A DNA stretch of 64,000 nucleotides, taken from NCBI GenBank assembly GCA_025526915.1, contig JAHLKH010000147.1, positions 1-64,000 of the forward strand, written 5' to 3'. Under the pieces are notes generated by a model. It worked only from the letters and a program-made list of their open reading frames with translations, was not told where the DNA came from and did not search any database. Of the stretch, positions 10,805-22,817 are shown piece after piece (position 1 is the first letter of the stretch; every line of letters begins with the position of its first letter). Made by a program: the position numbers and the translations under genes. This DNA comes from Entophlyctis helioformis. Lineage: Eukaryota; Chytridiomycota; Chytridiomycetes; Chytridiales; Chytriomycetaceae.

Positions 10805-12655
10805 TCATGTACATGCAGCGGCGGAGATGGCAACGAGCGCCATGTTGCGCGGGCTGACGGTCGCATCGACTACGGGCGTGAGCACAACGCGGCAGGCACT
10901 GCATTCGCCCACGTACAGCAGCCTGTCCATCAGAATGAGGCTTTCGGCTGCATCGGCGAGCAGCGTCCTCATGCTCCACACGACGGCGATCTGGTGCTGG
11001 GCGGCGCTGTGCCACTCAAAGTATGCGGCCACGGTGCCGTCGCCGACAGTGTCCTGCGGAATGCCCAGCCGCGCGAGTGCTGCCCGCACATACGTCTCGG
11101 GCGTCGCCATGGCCGACTCGGGCAGCGTGCGGATCGCCACCTCGCCGCGATTTGTTTCGCTGAACCGTGTGTCGGCATCCGATGGCTGCGCCGACCTCAG
11201 CCGCAGATCATGCAACATCTTTTGCAGCACGGATCGGTAGTACAGTTTGCGGATGGTCTGCTGGGTAGACTCGAGCGACGTGGTGGTCCATCTCTGCGTG
11301 GCTTGGCTGGAGCAGTGTCAGACGAGTAGGCTGTGTGCGAGTGCACGCGATGGCACAAGTGGAGGCAGGTTGGACGCACCAGGCAACCATGCGCATATTG
11401 AGACCCAGATGGACGTTGAGAGACTTGACTGTCTCTGACATTGGGAACCCGGCGTGTTCCGTGCGGTTCGGGTCTGTCGGATCTGCGCACAGCAGCTTTG
11501 GCGTTAGCATGGCAAGGCATGCGGACAAGGCCAGCCGCACGGTGCTTGCTTGCCATTCTCGCTCAGGATCTGGTAGCAGCAGCCCAGATTGACGAGCGCA
11601 GCAACGCGGACATCAGACACGTGTCCCTGCTGCCGCACAAACGATCGGACCATGGTGGAAGCAAGGTCGCCGCAGGTGTGCAAGCCACAGACGATCCATC
11701 CACGCGCGTCTCGCGCATCTTCGTACTCGTCTTCAATCTCGCGTATCATGTCGACATACGACAGACCGTCGCTGTCTCTGACATGGTCGACAATAAACCG
11801 CAGGCTGCCGCTGGGTGCGGCGGTCGACTGTCGCTGGCGCTGCTTGTCGTGATGGGCACGCAGCCGCCGGATGTTGTCGGCGCGCCTCTGAGCGCCATCA
11901 ACCTGCGACTGCGACTTGTCGACCGCATACGTGTTCAGGCCGTACTGCAGCGCCAGTGCAGACGACAGGTACCCCTGCCCTGCACCCAGATCGAGCACAT
12001 GCGACGATCCGGTCTGCTGGGCAATGTGGCTGATGAGGCTCGCGGTGGACGTGACCTCTTGCAGCTTCTTGGGATTCATGCCGATGGCGATGTCCTTGTC
12101 GAGATGCGCATCTGTGCGGCGATCCAAGCGGGTCAGCACGTCAGCACCGATGCAGAGTGTGTAGCAGCAGTGCAGGCGAGCATCGGCGCATACTGGCAAA
12201 CAGAGCGTCGTGGTAGAGGCTGGAAGCCGGCGAGCGTGGAAGCGCGAGGTCGGATGCAAGCCGCACAAAGTCCTGCAGCGTCTGTGGCCAGTGGCTCTGG
12301 TCGCGGGCAGCAGGCGTCAGCACCGACCGACACGGCAGCCATGAACAGACCGCACCTCGACGTGGCCGTCGGCTACCGTGCGGCAGAGCGTGGCCAGCGG
12401 CGCCTGCTCGAGGGCGAGTGCCCAGTCGGGCGGGAAGACGCTTGTCCAGTAGTCGGTGGTCAGAAAGTCGACGGCGAAGAAGTCGGCCAGCCAGCCGTAG
12501 CGGGCCAAGAAGGCCGCCAGCCGCCGCGCGTACTCTGCATGCGCAGATGCTGCTTGTGTTGTTGTAGCTGCTGCTGCTGCTGCTGTGCCTGTGGCCGCAG
12601 CCTCTGCGCACATGGCTGGCGGCAGCACGACCTGCACCCGCTCGCTGCCCTCCAT
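10805..12655 (-). CDS. METTL25/RRNAD1-type methyltransferase-like protein
   Basis: Model: complement(join(10805..11306, 11380..11482, 11554..12111, 12194..12296, 12356..12655)), exactly 522 codons (521 aa). Conserved blocks appear in family order: WPQTLQDFVRLASDLALPR, GMNPKKLQEV, the SAM-binding motif HVLDLGAGQGYLS, VCGLHTCGDL, LVNLGCCYQ, GFPMSETVKS, then LILMDRLLYV and VSPRNMALVA at the C-terminus. The family is a predicted class I methyltransferase whose substrate is not settled. Introns: 59, 82, 71 and 73 nt. The third (11483-11553) is GC-AG with donor GCAAGC and a CTAAC branch motif. Its start shares the 12.7-13.0 kb promoter with the divergent STK32 gene; its 3' end is convergent with the CaMKK gene. 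Confidence 0.88.
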
Positions 12656-13056
12656 GGCCGGATTGCCTTCAGATGCTGCGGTCGGAGAGTGGCGGTGCAC
12701 AGCTGCGAGTTGGCCGATCCGGCGGAAGATTGGTTTTGGCACCAGCACGAGCGGCTGTAAGAGAGCGCCAGTGCCACGATGAGGACGCCACGGCTGCGGA
12801 GTAGCAGAGCGGTGACTGCGAGTGAGCTGGCGGCTGAACGTGCATCTGCTGCTCTGCGTCGCGCTGCTCAAGTGGCGCATTGCCTGCTGTGGCCCGTGTC
12901 ACCCAAGCAGCGCATGCGATCCTGAGGACCGCGAAGCTTTAAGGGATCCAGGGGGCGGGTTGCCGTTTGTGGCCATCATCGCATCCGAATTCCTCGCAAC
13001 GTGCCCATCATCACGACGACCACGACGACCACGACGACCACGACGACGGCAGCCAA
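12656..13056. promoter_or_regulatory. Divergent promoter between METTL25-like and STK32-like genes
   Basis: About 400 nt between two divergent start codons. It contains a (CGACCA)n-type repeat at about 13012-13048 immediately before the STK32 ATG. No other gene is seen. Confidence 0.45.
13012..13048. repeat. CGACCA simple repeat in 5' UTR/promoter
   Basis: Imperfect repeats of CACGAC/CGACCA directly precede the start codon at 13057. Read as protein they would give only His/Asp runs. Confidence 0.7.
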
Positions 13057-16000
13057 ATGGGCAATCGACATTCCAAACAACACGCCGCCGCCTTGGCAGA
13101 AGCAGCAGAGCAGGCCAGCGCAGCCGCATCAGCAGCAGCACAGTCGCAAACACCCATCACCCTGTCGTCCTTTACCCCGCGCAAGCTGCTCGGCAAGGGC
13201 AACTTTGCCAAGGTGGTGCTCGTCGAGCACAAGGCGACCGGCACGCTCTATGCACTCAAGTACTCGAAAAAGATAAAGGCCCGGCTGGAGAACAAGGTGC
13301 ATCACATTGTCGAGGAGCGGAACCTGCTCGAGGAGGTGTGCCACACGTACATCTCGCAGCTGCGCTACTCGTTCCAGGACGACCTGTGTCTGTACATGGT
13401 GCTCGACTACATCGATGGCGGTGATCTGCGCTCGCATATGAAGAACAGGACGTGGAGCGAGGTATGTGCGCGGTAGCTTTGCAGCACTCTTCGGGGGCGT
13501 GGTGTGGCGTGGTGACTGACGGCCGCCTTTCTCTCGCATCGTGGCATGGTGCTGGATATGGCATGACGCTTCGCGCATTGGCCTTGGTTGCATTTGCTGT
13601 GCGTGGGGACTCGCCGGCCGAACGGTGTGGCAATCTGTGCGATCTGTGCTTCCACGGATACCTACTGGCGTGCTCCGTGTGTTCCGTATCGCAACATCGG
13701 CGTATCCGACTCCGCGTTACGACGGCGTCTCTGTGGCCGCGCCGCGCTTTGTGGCGGACCCGACCCCGGCTACGGACGGCGGCCCTTGCCAAACATTGTT
13801 GCTTTCTGTGCCGTCTGCGTCAACGTGACTCTTGCTCTTGCTGCATGGCATGGCCATCGTGGTACGCAATACGGACGGTCTCGACTCTTGTGTCTCTTTC
13901 GTACGATGCGCGATGCATTTCCGCTTCATGCAACCCACACGCATCGCTGGATGCCTGCCATCCACGATGCACGGATTTTTTCGGCCGAACCCACGAACGT
14001 GCATCGATCTCGATCGTGCCGCCTGTTACTATGTTTGCACATCCGACACCGCCACGTCTCTCGGTATACTGTGTCCGAGTAGAAAGAAGCCAGGATCGTA
14101 GTGTGCGAGGTTGCATCTGCACTCACATACCTGCACAACCGTCTGATTGTACATCGCGATATCAAGCCAGAGGCAAGTCAGAGACGCGGGCATGTATCTT
14201 GCCAGCCTGGGCCATGCACTTACCACCACTCATCTTCCATGCCTTGCAGAATGTGCTTCTGGACAAGGCAGGACACGCATACGTCTCAGACTTTAATGTT
14301 GCCATCCGACAGACGCCTGGCACACCCATACGGTCCATGGCAGGCACCGAGCCCTGTGGGTACTGGCATGACAACTGGCATCACGGCCAACGTCACTGAC
14401 ATGCCCTCGCGCAGACATGGCACCCGAGATCCTCAACCGCATCGGCTACTTTGCAGCCGTCGACTGGTGGTCACTTGGCGTCGTCCTGTTCGAGCTCGTC
14501 TACGGCGAACGCCCTTTTCGCACGCGCAACCGCCGCGAACTCATCAAACGCGGCACGTTCTCGTTTCCATACCGCCTGCCGCTCATCTCGGATGTGTGCC
14601 AAGACGCGATTGCGCGCTTCATGATGATGGAGCCCTCGCAGCGCATGGGATTCGGCGAGATTGGGTACAGCCTCATGCGCGCGCATCCGTTCTTTATCGA
14701 CATTTCGTGGTTTGCAGTGGATCGCAAGGAGCAGGCTCCTGTGTACATACCGGCGAGTATGGCCAACAATGCTCTGACGGTGCCGTCCGTCGTTCCCGGT
14801 GGTGGCGGCGGCGGCAGTAGTAGTGGTGTCCATGGTGGAGGCACGTCTGCGAATCTGGTTGTGCCGGCAACAGCAGCAGCCAATGTGCCACCGCCAACGA
14901 GTCCTGGCGGCGCTGGAGCAAGCGATGCGGGCAGCCCGGCCGTCAAGAGCGGGGCTGGCGGAGTGCCCGGATTTGAGATGGACATGTTTGACGAGGACAT
15001 TGAGCGCATGCTCAAGGATCCGACCAACAACATGTCGTCTGAAGGCAACGACACCGCCTCAGACGTGGTGGAAGAGTTTCTGGCAAGTCACGACGCGCTG
15101 GCATGCTCTTGCACAGTCAATCACCTTGAAAGCTGACCATGGATGGATGCGGCATTCCAGTACTACGACTTTGATCTGCACAATGGCCGCAGTGTCGAGC
15201 AACTGGCGGCAGACACGCGAGGGCTGGCGCGCACCAAGATATCGTCTCCAGTAAGCGACTGCGAGCTGCCCGACCACATCAACAGCTTCCACGGCACGAC
15301 AAACACGAGCTACGTTGTGCCAGGAAGCCGCCGTCCGTCCTTTACGGCTGCATCCGTCCGCCAGCGACGCGCAAGTGTTGCCAGCACGCATTCGCCTGTC
15401 ACGGCGTCTGGATCGCGCGATCTGGCTGCAAACAGCACGTCGGCCGGGGGAACTGGCCGTCATTCTGACCATCTCAGCAGCATCACCAAGCTGTTCAAGG
15501 GTCTGGGCTCACGCCGTCGGTCCAAAGGCCAATCCGACTACTTTAACCAGGGCGAGCTGTCGACCACCGGCACGCCTACCGTGATGAGCGCCAGTGCGGG
15601 TGTGTCCAGCACAGGGCAGGGAGCAGGAGGGTTGAACACGAGCGGCGGCGGCATCAATGTCGCCAACGGTGGCGCAGGCGGCAACGCATACAATGGCGGC
15701 ACTCAAGCACGCCGTCGATCCAGACGATTCTCCGAGACCGAGTCATCCACGGCAACGCGCGGCCAGTTGGATCATGTGGGCTCGGTGCCAGGAGTAGCGT
15801 CGCTCGTTCTCCAGCAGCAGCTGCAGCTACTTCACTTGCAGGCACAGGCACAGACGCAGGCACAGTTACAGCAACTGCAGCAGCAGCAGCAGCAGATCCA
15901 CCAGCAGCAAGTTCAGCAACAGCAACAGCAGCAGCAACAGCAGACGCCGCGCCGCCACCATCTGCCTCTGCGATGGGCCATACGATGCGAAGACGGCACT

Positions 16001-17024
16001 CGATTGCCACACCCGCGTTTCGGATTCGGCGCATGGACAGCGCGGCCATGACATCATCCGAGGGCCTGCACCACCAAGGTGCGACGGTGCTCGCGCCAAT
16101 CTCAACAAGCAACATGCCGCCGCAGTATGGTTTGTCGCCGCATTCATCCATGTCACCAATCCCCGCGGCCCAATACGCGCAGCAGTCGCAGCCACAGCTG
16201 CCGTCTCCGCCCGTAGCCAACTCGCAGATGGCGCTCATGCACATGCTGCAGTTGCAGGCCGCCGCCGTCGCCAGCAGCAGTAGCGGCAACAACAACCAAC
16301 CCAATGCAAACGGGGCGGCACACAGCATGCAGGACACGTACCCAGCACAGGCGTACGCACGGCGGCCGTCGTTTCCACAGTCGCTGCCATCCCAGCCACC
16401 GTCCCATTCGCCATCGCCGCCGATTACCGTGCCCAACTCGTCAGGGCCAGGCAGCGGCAATATCGGCAGCAGCGGCACGCCGGCGGGCTTGGCAGCAACG
16501 ACAGCGGCGGGTCGTCCAAGCTGGACGCGAACGCGCCATACGATCTGTCCGCACTGCAGCAGCTGCACTACCAGCTGCAGTTGCAGCAGCAGCAGTCGGC
16601 TGCGGCGGGCATGCCGACAGGCATGGCACCGGCAGCGCCGCCGAGCGGAGCGAGATACGCGTACGGGCCCGGTGGCAACGCGACTGCGGGCAGTGGGCAG
16701 AGCAGCATGATGGGAAGCAGTGGGCTGGGCAACAGTCGGCCGGTGATGGTGCACGGACCGACTGCGGGAGTGCAGCATGGGCAGATGCAGGGGCCGGCGG
16801 AGCAGAGCATGCGGCCACGACGCATCTCGGAGGGCATGCCGCCAGGAGTGTATGCGGCCGCCGGCATGAGCCGGAACAACAGCAATGTTTCCAACGACTA
16901 TGGACAGCCTGTATCGGGACACGGACGCCGGCTGTCGTCTGGTGCGACGCACCTTGCCGTTCTTGGGCGTGCTGTGCCTGCTGGTCGACGCCATAGTTTT
17001 GGCAGCAGTTCCGGCGCATCGTGA
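13057..17024 (+). CDS. STK32: STK32/YANK-type Ser/Thr kinase, N-myristoylation candidate
   Basis: Model: join(13057..13461, 14083..14172, 14250..14355, 14415..15082, 15161..17024), about 1044 aa if one base is restored in each of two places. It starts MGNRHSK, a myristoylation-type Gly2 like animal YANK kinases. Kinase motifs: GKGNFAKVVLVEH, YALKYSKK, LIVHRDIKPE, and SDFNVA, where Asn replaces the Gly of DFG, a family hallmark. AGTEPYMAPEI is rebuilt across the 59-nt intron at 14356. Introns 14173-14249 and 15083-15160 are GC-AG with donor GCAAGT. The first intron (621 nt) has a 594-nt AG-free tract. Exon 5 begins YYDFDLHNG and runs into a Gln/Ser/Gly-rich tail in which the frame changes near 15900-15970 and 16485-16505. 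Both changes are explained by one missing base. Role: cytoplasmic or membrane-bound AGC-type kinase of unknown substrate. Confidence 0.88.
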
Positions 17025-18011
17025 ATGGTGCCGTGCTTTGGCGATGGTTGGTGTTGTGACGATGAGATGGACGATCTGGTGATGAAGGCTGCGTGGTGAT
17101 GACAATGGCGGTGCTGAGGATGATGAAATGAAGACTTTACGGGAGCATGCTCTTGAGGCACTGAGGGCTTGCGTGCATGGGTGGGATGTCCGAGTGGGTA
17201 CCGACGATGCACGGCATGCCGCCAATGGCGATGCAGGTGCTTGGCTCATGTCAACTGACGCTTGGACTGGGACACATTTGCTGCATTGTGGTGGCACCGC
17301 GAGGCGACCGCGAGAAAGAGCGACGCCGAAATTGTGGGAAATGCCACACTGTGGCGGTCGATGGCAGAGCAGAAGAGAGCAGAGGGGAGAAGAGCAGAGC
17401 AGAGCAGCTGCGCGAGCCGTGTGGGCTGTCGACGGCGTGCCGACCACCGACGTGTGCGTCGCAGCAGGCGCAGGGCCGCCATGTGCACACATTGGCTGAT
17501 CCAGGACCGTGGACAGCGGCGTGGGATCAACACCGCCAATGCAGGCATGTCTGCCGCCGTGCAGCCGTGCCGTCGTGTCGCCATGTCGCCTTGCAGCCTT
17601 ACTGCCTTGCAGCCTTGCGTCCACGGGAAGCCACGAGAATCCACGACAGTCCACGACAGTCCTCAAGGAACCAAAAAGTGCGAGTGGTGTGGTCCAAGCC
17701 ATTGACGGACTCGCGCAATCACCAAGCGACGACGCCGTGCCTGCCCGCTCTCGGCTCACGACCGCCTTGTCGAGTGATTTGTGGCTGCAGGCACACCGGC
17801 ACAAGGGCACACTACGAAGGCACAAGGGCACAAGGGCACCGGGGCACACCACGCAGGCACACACACACACACCACGCACCACACGCACGCACCACACACC
17901 AACGTAGCCCGCCAGTGTGAATCGTGGACACAGACACATCACTCGGCCAGCCCGTCTTTTGCAGCCCAGCGGTTTGTCGCATAGCATCTCTCTCTCTCTC
18001 TCTCCTCTCTC

Positions 18012-18045
<34 letters not shown>

Positions 18046-18317
18046 GCAGCAGCAGGCACGGGCATTTGCTTGGCTGGCAGCCTGACTGGCAGCATCACTC
18101 GCTTGACCGGCGGCCTGACCGGCAGCCTGACCGGCAATCACTGACGCCTTCCAACCCACGCCTTCCAACCCACACGGCACAGCAACCGGCACCGGCCGCT
18201 GGTAAACAAGCTCCGTTGCCCGGCCACACACCGCCTTGGCTACAAGCGCCGTCGAGCCCCGCAGCCCCGCACCCGCCTCCTGGGCTCCAAGGCCACCAAC
18301 CGTCCTTGCCGGCCGAC
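17025..18317. other. Intergenic gap with microsatellites
   Basis: About 1.3 kb between the STK32 stop and the velvet start. It holds CA- and CT-rich microsatellites and short ORFs in all frames without family signal. I see no gene; the distal part probably serves as the velvet promoter and 5' UTR. Confidence 0.5.
17987..18042. repeat. (CT)n microsatellite
   Basis: Nearly uninterrupted CT dinucleotides with a few CCT interruptions, upstream of the velvet gene. Confidence 0.9.
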
Positions 18318-21300
18318 ATGAATCCGCCCAATCATTCGCTGCAGCAACAGCCACACAGCCCACAGTCGCCGCAGCAGCACCACGACCAGCCGCAGCAGCA
18401 GCCGCAGCCGCTGGCTGGCGTTCAATTCAGCCCAAGATACCAACCGCACCACGAGCAGCAGCACCACGAGCAGCAGCAGCACCACGAGCAGCAGCAGCAC
18501 CACGACCAGCAGCAGCACCACGACCAGCATATTCCTTCGAGAGCCACGGCTGGTCTGTGGGATCCTTCAACCACAAGCTTTGGGTCTGTGGAGATTCCTG
18601 CCGCAGGCACGGCTCAGCTCGGTGGGCATTTGCCGCTTTCCTCATTGGCGCTGCTCAATAGCCGTGGCAGCACGGCTGTCCAGCGCAGCAGCCAAGCGGG
18701 CCTGGCAGGACAGCAGCACCACCAGCACCACCAGCACCAGCACCAGCACCCTCAACAGCAGCAGCAGCATCACCACCACCAGCACCACCAGCACCACCAG
18801 CACCATCCTGGCCATCTCGCCATGTCTCACCCGCACCTCAACCAGCACCACAACCAGAGGCAGAGTTTGGGGCAAAGACCGCTGGGAATCGCTCAAGGGA
18901 CGCTCGACGAGCCCGCTGTCGTGTAAGTCCACCGCCTCGCTCCTTGTGTTTGCAGGCTGCTGCGCCGGTGTGGGTATGCAGGCTTGTGCGCCGAGTGTGG
19001 GACATGCGAGCATCACAGCCCAGCATCACCAGCACGACCACCACCAGCACGACCACCACCAGCACCAGCATCGTCGGCTTCATTCGGCTGCCCGCGGCGG
19101 GCACAATCACCATTGGTCACACCTCTCCTTCCTCACTTGGCAGAAAGCACCAGAAGGATCTGCCATGCCCAGCGGATTGTGCGTGGGGGTGCGCTGGTGA
19201 TTGTGCTGGTGGTCTGCTGGTTGCCTGCCCCAACCCGACCGCCCATAGCCGCCTGCAATCTGGGCTGCAATGCGTTGAGCCACTCGAGGCCAGAGGCCAG
19301 TGGTGACCATCCTGACGCTTCCTTCCTTTCTTTGCGCCATTCGACCTTCGACGTCGTCTCGTTGCCGCCTCATTTTCGCCTCGTCGACGGCGTCCCTGAC
19401 GGCCCTGATGGCCCTGACGGTCCAACCCAACATCACCCTCACAACTTCGAACCTTGGTACCTTTGGACCCGCGGACCCATACACTCACGGACCCACGCAC
19501 CAACCAACCCGGCCTTCCTGGCCCTACCTACCCGACCTTGACGCCGTCGCCATCATCGTCACCTCATCGTCGCCCTGCAACTCTCGATTTCGCCCTTTTG
19601 ATTTCGCTGTGACCACGGGTTCGCTGCCCACGCGTCAACGGACACAATCTCGGCGACAACCACCACTTCGTCACAGGATCCCGCTTGTGCGAACGGCCCC
19701 AAACAACGGCACAGACGGCGCCATGGCACACAGGTACATGCAGCTTGCAGCCCCGTTGGAACCAGAATATTTCACCAGGCCGATGAATTATTGGGTGCCT
19801 GCGAAGATGGCCGTTTCGCAGCCTGCTGATTTGTGGCGTGTGTGGCACTGCCATGTGACGATGCCGTTTCCTGTGCCCGCCTGCATGTCTGCCCGCCCGC
19901 CTGCCTGCCTGTCTGCCCGCCTGTCTGTCCGCCTGCCCGCCTCCCTGCGCAGGCTCGTGCTAGTCTTGCCTCTGTCTGCCCGCCAGCTTGGCCGGTCACG
20001 GCTGCGCCGGTTCATTCTGGCTTGGCTCGTGACACGTGAAAGCACTGCGCTGAATTGGGGCTTGTGGAGAGGGGCAGCGCGGTGGGCGACAGAAGCACAG
20101 TCGAACCAGCCACGCTGCGGCATCTTCTCGGGTGGCTGCTGGCCCTGCCATCATTGCTGCTTTGTCGTGCCTGCATGGACTGTGGATGCGTGTCTGCGGG
20201 CAATGCCGATGGACTGGGCTGTGCTGCTGCTGCTGCCGACTCCGTTTCGGCTGATGGCTTGATGGGCTGATGGGCTGATCCGTCGCCAGCCAGACGACGC
20301 CGTTGGCCAACGACCAGCCACCAGCCAGCCACCAGCCAGCCATCGCAGGCCATCGCAGGCCATCGCACGCCATCGCACGCCTGTATAGTCAGGCTGCTGG
20401 TCGATGGCACTGCACTGCCATCGCTGGTCGCCATGGCCATTGTCTGTCGCAGTCCCTGGCTCCACAGCGATCCACCCCCACGGCTGCATCCGCCCCCGTC
20501 TGCTGCCATCCAATCACCACCATGTCCACTGCTCTTGTTCTGCGGTCCTGCGGGTCTGCCCTTTCTCCACGGGCTTGTCCACATACTGACGCTTTTGTCG
20601 ACTCTGGCCTCTGCGACCACCAACGGCGACCAACGGCGACCAACGGCGACCAACGGACACTGCTGCGACCACCAACGGCGCAACAACCCCGTGCGGCTGC
20701 ACCGACACCGACACCGACTGCACCTGCACCTGCACCTGCACCTGCACCTGCACCTGCACCTGCACCTGCCCTGCACACAATCGCTGCATCGCCTTCTGCT
20801 GATGCGGCTGCTTGCCTGCAAACAAACGCAACAATCCCCTCCAACGGCATCGTCGACTGCCACGATATCGTCCTCGAAACCGCCGGCCGTCGTCAGGCTG
20901 CGGAATGCAGGCCGCATTGGCCCTGCCATCTCGCCGCTGGTGTCCGGGCCCGACTCGCTGCCCTCCGTCACCAAGCCGCTCGCAGCGTCCCATACAAGGT
21001 CGGTCTGCCGCCCGTCCCTGATTCGTGGTTCGGCGGCAGCAGAGCGCCATGTTGGGTCCATGACGTGGCGCATTCCTGTACCATTCCCTTGCAGGCCCTG
21101 CAGCCTGTCTGGCTTCGTCTGCCAAGCGAGGCTGGGCGGGTGGGGCATGTGGGCCGGGAAGCCTGCCGTGCCGCCTGCGCCCGTGCCGTTGCATCCCTCC
21201 CCCATCCCCTCTCCCGTCGACTGCCGCCTGCACCGACCCGCACCGGCCCGCACACCCGCACGTCCGCACCGACCCATTCGCATGGCCCCCATGACCGTCC

Positions 21301-22743
21301 CTGACCATGACGCACATTTCTGGATCATGCCACGATGCGGGCAGCTGGACCGCATTCCTGCGATGGCGGCGATTCCTGTGCGGCTGGTGTGCGGCTGGTG
21401 TGCGGCTGGTGTGCGACTGGCCCATGGTTTGGCCCCACGGCCTGGCTCTGTGGGTCGGGTAGGCTGCCGTGCTGTCACGGCGGGGCCGTCCACCTCAGCT
21501 CGTTTGCCTCGGCCTTTGTCGCCCTGTGTCGTCCATACGCTGCTCCATTTCCCGCACACCACCACCACGTCCTGACTCTGGCGGACTCTGCTCTGATCGT
21601 CTGGACTCTTGTGGCTCCTTCACCTCCTGCACCTCGCAACTCGCACTGGACGCTCCCCAGCGGCATCGATCCCTTGACTGACTGACTGACTGACTGACTG
21701 ACTGCTACTGCTGCTGTAAACTGCACTGCCGACAGATTCTCCATCATCATCCGCCAAGAACCAACTCAAGGACGCAGCATCGGCTTCGCACAACCAAAAG
21801 GCCGCAGATTCATGCAAGTTGCACCTCCCTCTGGTCATGCACGTTCTCCAGGTTGACTCACTAACCTGACTCGTGTCTCTCACGAGCAGCGACCCGCCGC
21901 TGATCCTCCAATTGGTCCAGATGGACGGCGACAAGCCCACCAAGTCTGGGTAAGCTGGCCCCACCTTTGGCCTCACCTTTGGACTCTATCGCGCGCTGTT
22001 CTGTTCGTCGTCAGTGGCATGGAATCCGTCCGCCCGACCGATCGTCCCTCTTGTCCAGACCCTCACACTCTTGCCTCTGACAGGCTAGATCAAATAGAGC
22101 CCGAGCGCTTCATCTGCTTCGCGTCACTCGTCTCTGAAGACGGCACTGTTGATCAGAGCGTCATCACGCGCACACACTACGACCATATCCACCCGCATCC
22201 AACCACTGATACGCTAGCGTCGTTGGTCGGCACCACATCCGCGACCGGTATGCGTCTTATCGATCTCGACCGATCCCAAGGCACCTTTTTTGTGTTTAGC
22301 GACCTGTCCGTACGCATCCAAGGCGTGTTCCGGCTAAAGTGCCATCTCGTCAACATGGATGAGTGAGTCTTTGCAGACTTGACATGAGTGGACCGTCTGA
22401 ATAGCAACTGGCATGGACGGTTCTCTTCAATACGCGTATCTGACTGATTGACTGCCTGGCCGTCTGACTGGCAATCTGCACACCAGCTGGATGACAATGG
22501 CATCGGACGTGCCCACTGCCGTTGAGGTCGAGACGGTCATGACGGGCCCATTCACCATGCACAGCCCTCGTAACGTCCCACGCAAGCCCCGTAAGTCTCG
22601 CTGTGCACTGCTGCACAATCCCTGCCGTCCTTCCATTCTATCATCTCACTGCTTGTCCACAACATTGCCTCTCTTGCACAGCCTCGTCCCCTTTATCCCG
22701 TTGTTTTGCTGCTCAAGGTGTTCCGATACATATCTTGAATTAA
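18318..22743 (+). CDS. Velvet-domain regulator
   Basis: Model: join(18318..18922, 20897..20998, 21736..21813, 21890..21949, 22084..22362, 22487..22590, 22682..22743), exactly 430 codons. Exon 1 encodes a Gln/His-rich N-terminus. The velvet domain is rebuilt across six introns: FSIIIRQEPTQGRSIGF, GRRFIDPPLILQLVQ, FICFASLVSEDGT, then LVGT, GTFFVFSDLSVRIQG, FRLKCHLVNM, GPFTMHSPRNVP and PLSRCFAAQGVPI. The family consists of NF-kB-like DNA-binding factors that control fungal development and secondary metabolism. The intron at 21814 is GC-AG (GCAAGT). The 1974-nt first intron ends in a 427-nt AG-free tract. Exons 2-7 are well supported. Exon 1 rests on a GTAAGT donor and matching phase. The subfamily (VeA, VelB or VosA) is not resolved. 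Confidence 0.82.
18448..18532 (+). repeat. In-frame CAC/CAG repeat coding for His/Gln runs
   Basis: Units of CACCACGAGCAGCAG type repeat several times inside velvet exon 1. A second His/Gln run lies at about 18715-18820. Confidence 0.75.
20719..20768. repeat. (ACCTGC)n microsatellite in velvet intron 1
   Basis: About eight copies of a 6-nt unit inside the AG-free end of the first velvet intron. A ten-base CGACCAACGG repeat lies just upstream (about 20625-20660). Confidence 0.85.
21675..21704. repeat. (GACT)n microsatellite in velvet intron 2
   Basis: About seven copies of TGAC/GACT about 30 nt before the acceptor at 21735. Each unit contains a CTGAC branch-like motif. Confidence 0.85.
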
Positions 22744-22817
22744 TGTATAATCAGTCTATGCGCACAGGATCGTCTGAGATGACCAATGTATTGAATGACG
22801 CACTGAGAAGGATGCCA

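Noticed and set aside
17177..17920. Open frames in the 17.0-18.3 kb gap
   Set aside because: Composed of simple-sequence translations in several overlapping frames, without family signal, convincing start or splice sites.
19300..20262. Open frame inside velvet intron 1
   Set aside because: Cys/Pro/Arg-rich sequence without motif, lying within the region that the phase-consistent velvet model removes as intron.
20522..20894. Possible velvet first exon starting at 20522 or in the frame reading TASSTATISSSKPP
   Set aside because: It needs a frame repair and lies in a tract without any AG, best explained as the 3' part of an intron; the model using exon 18318-18922 needs no repair.
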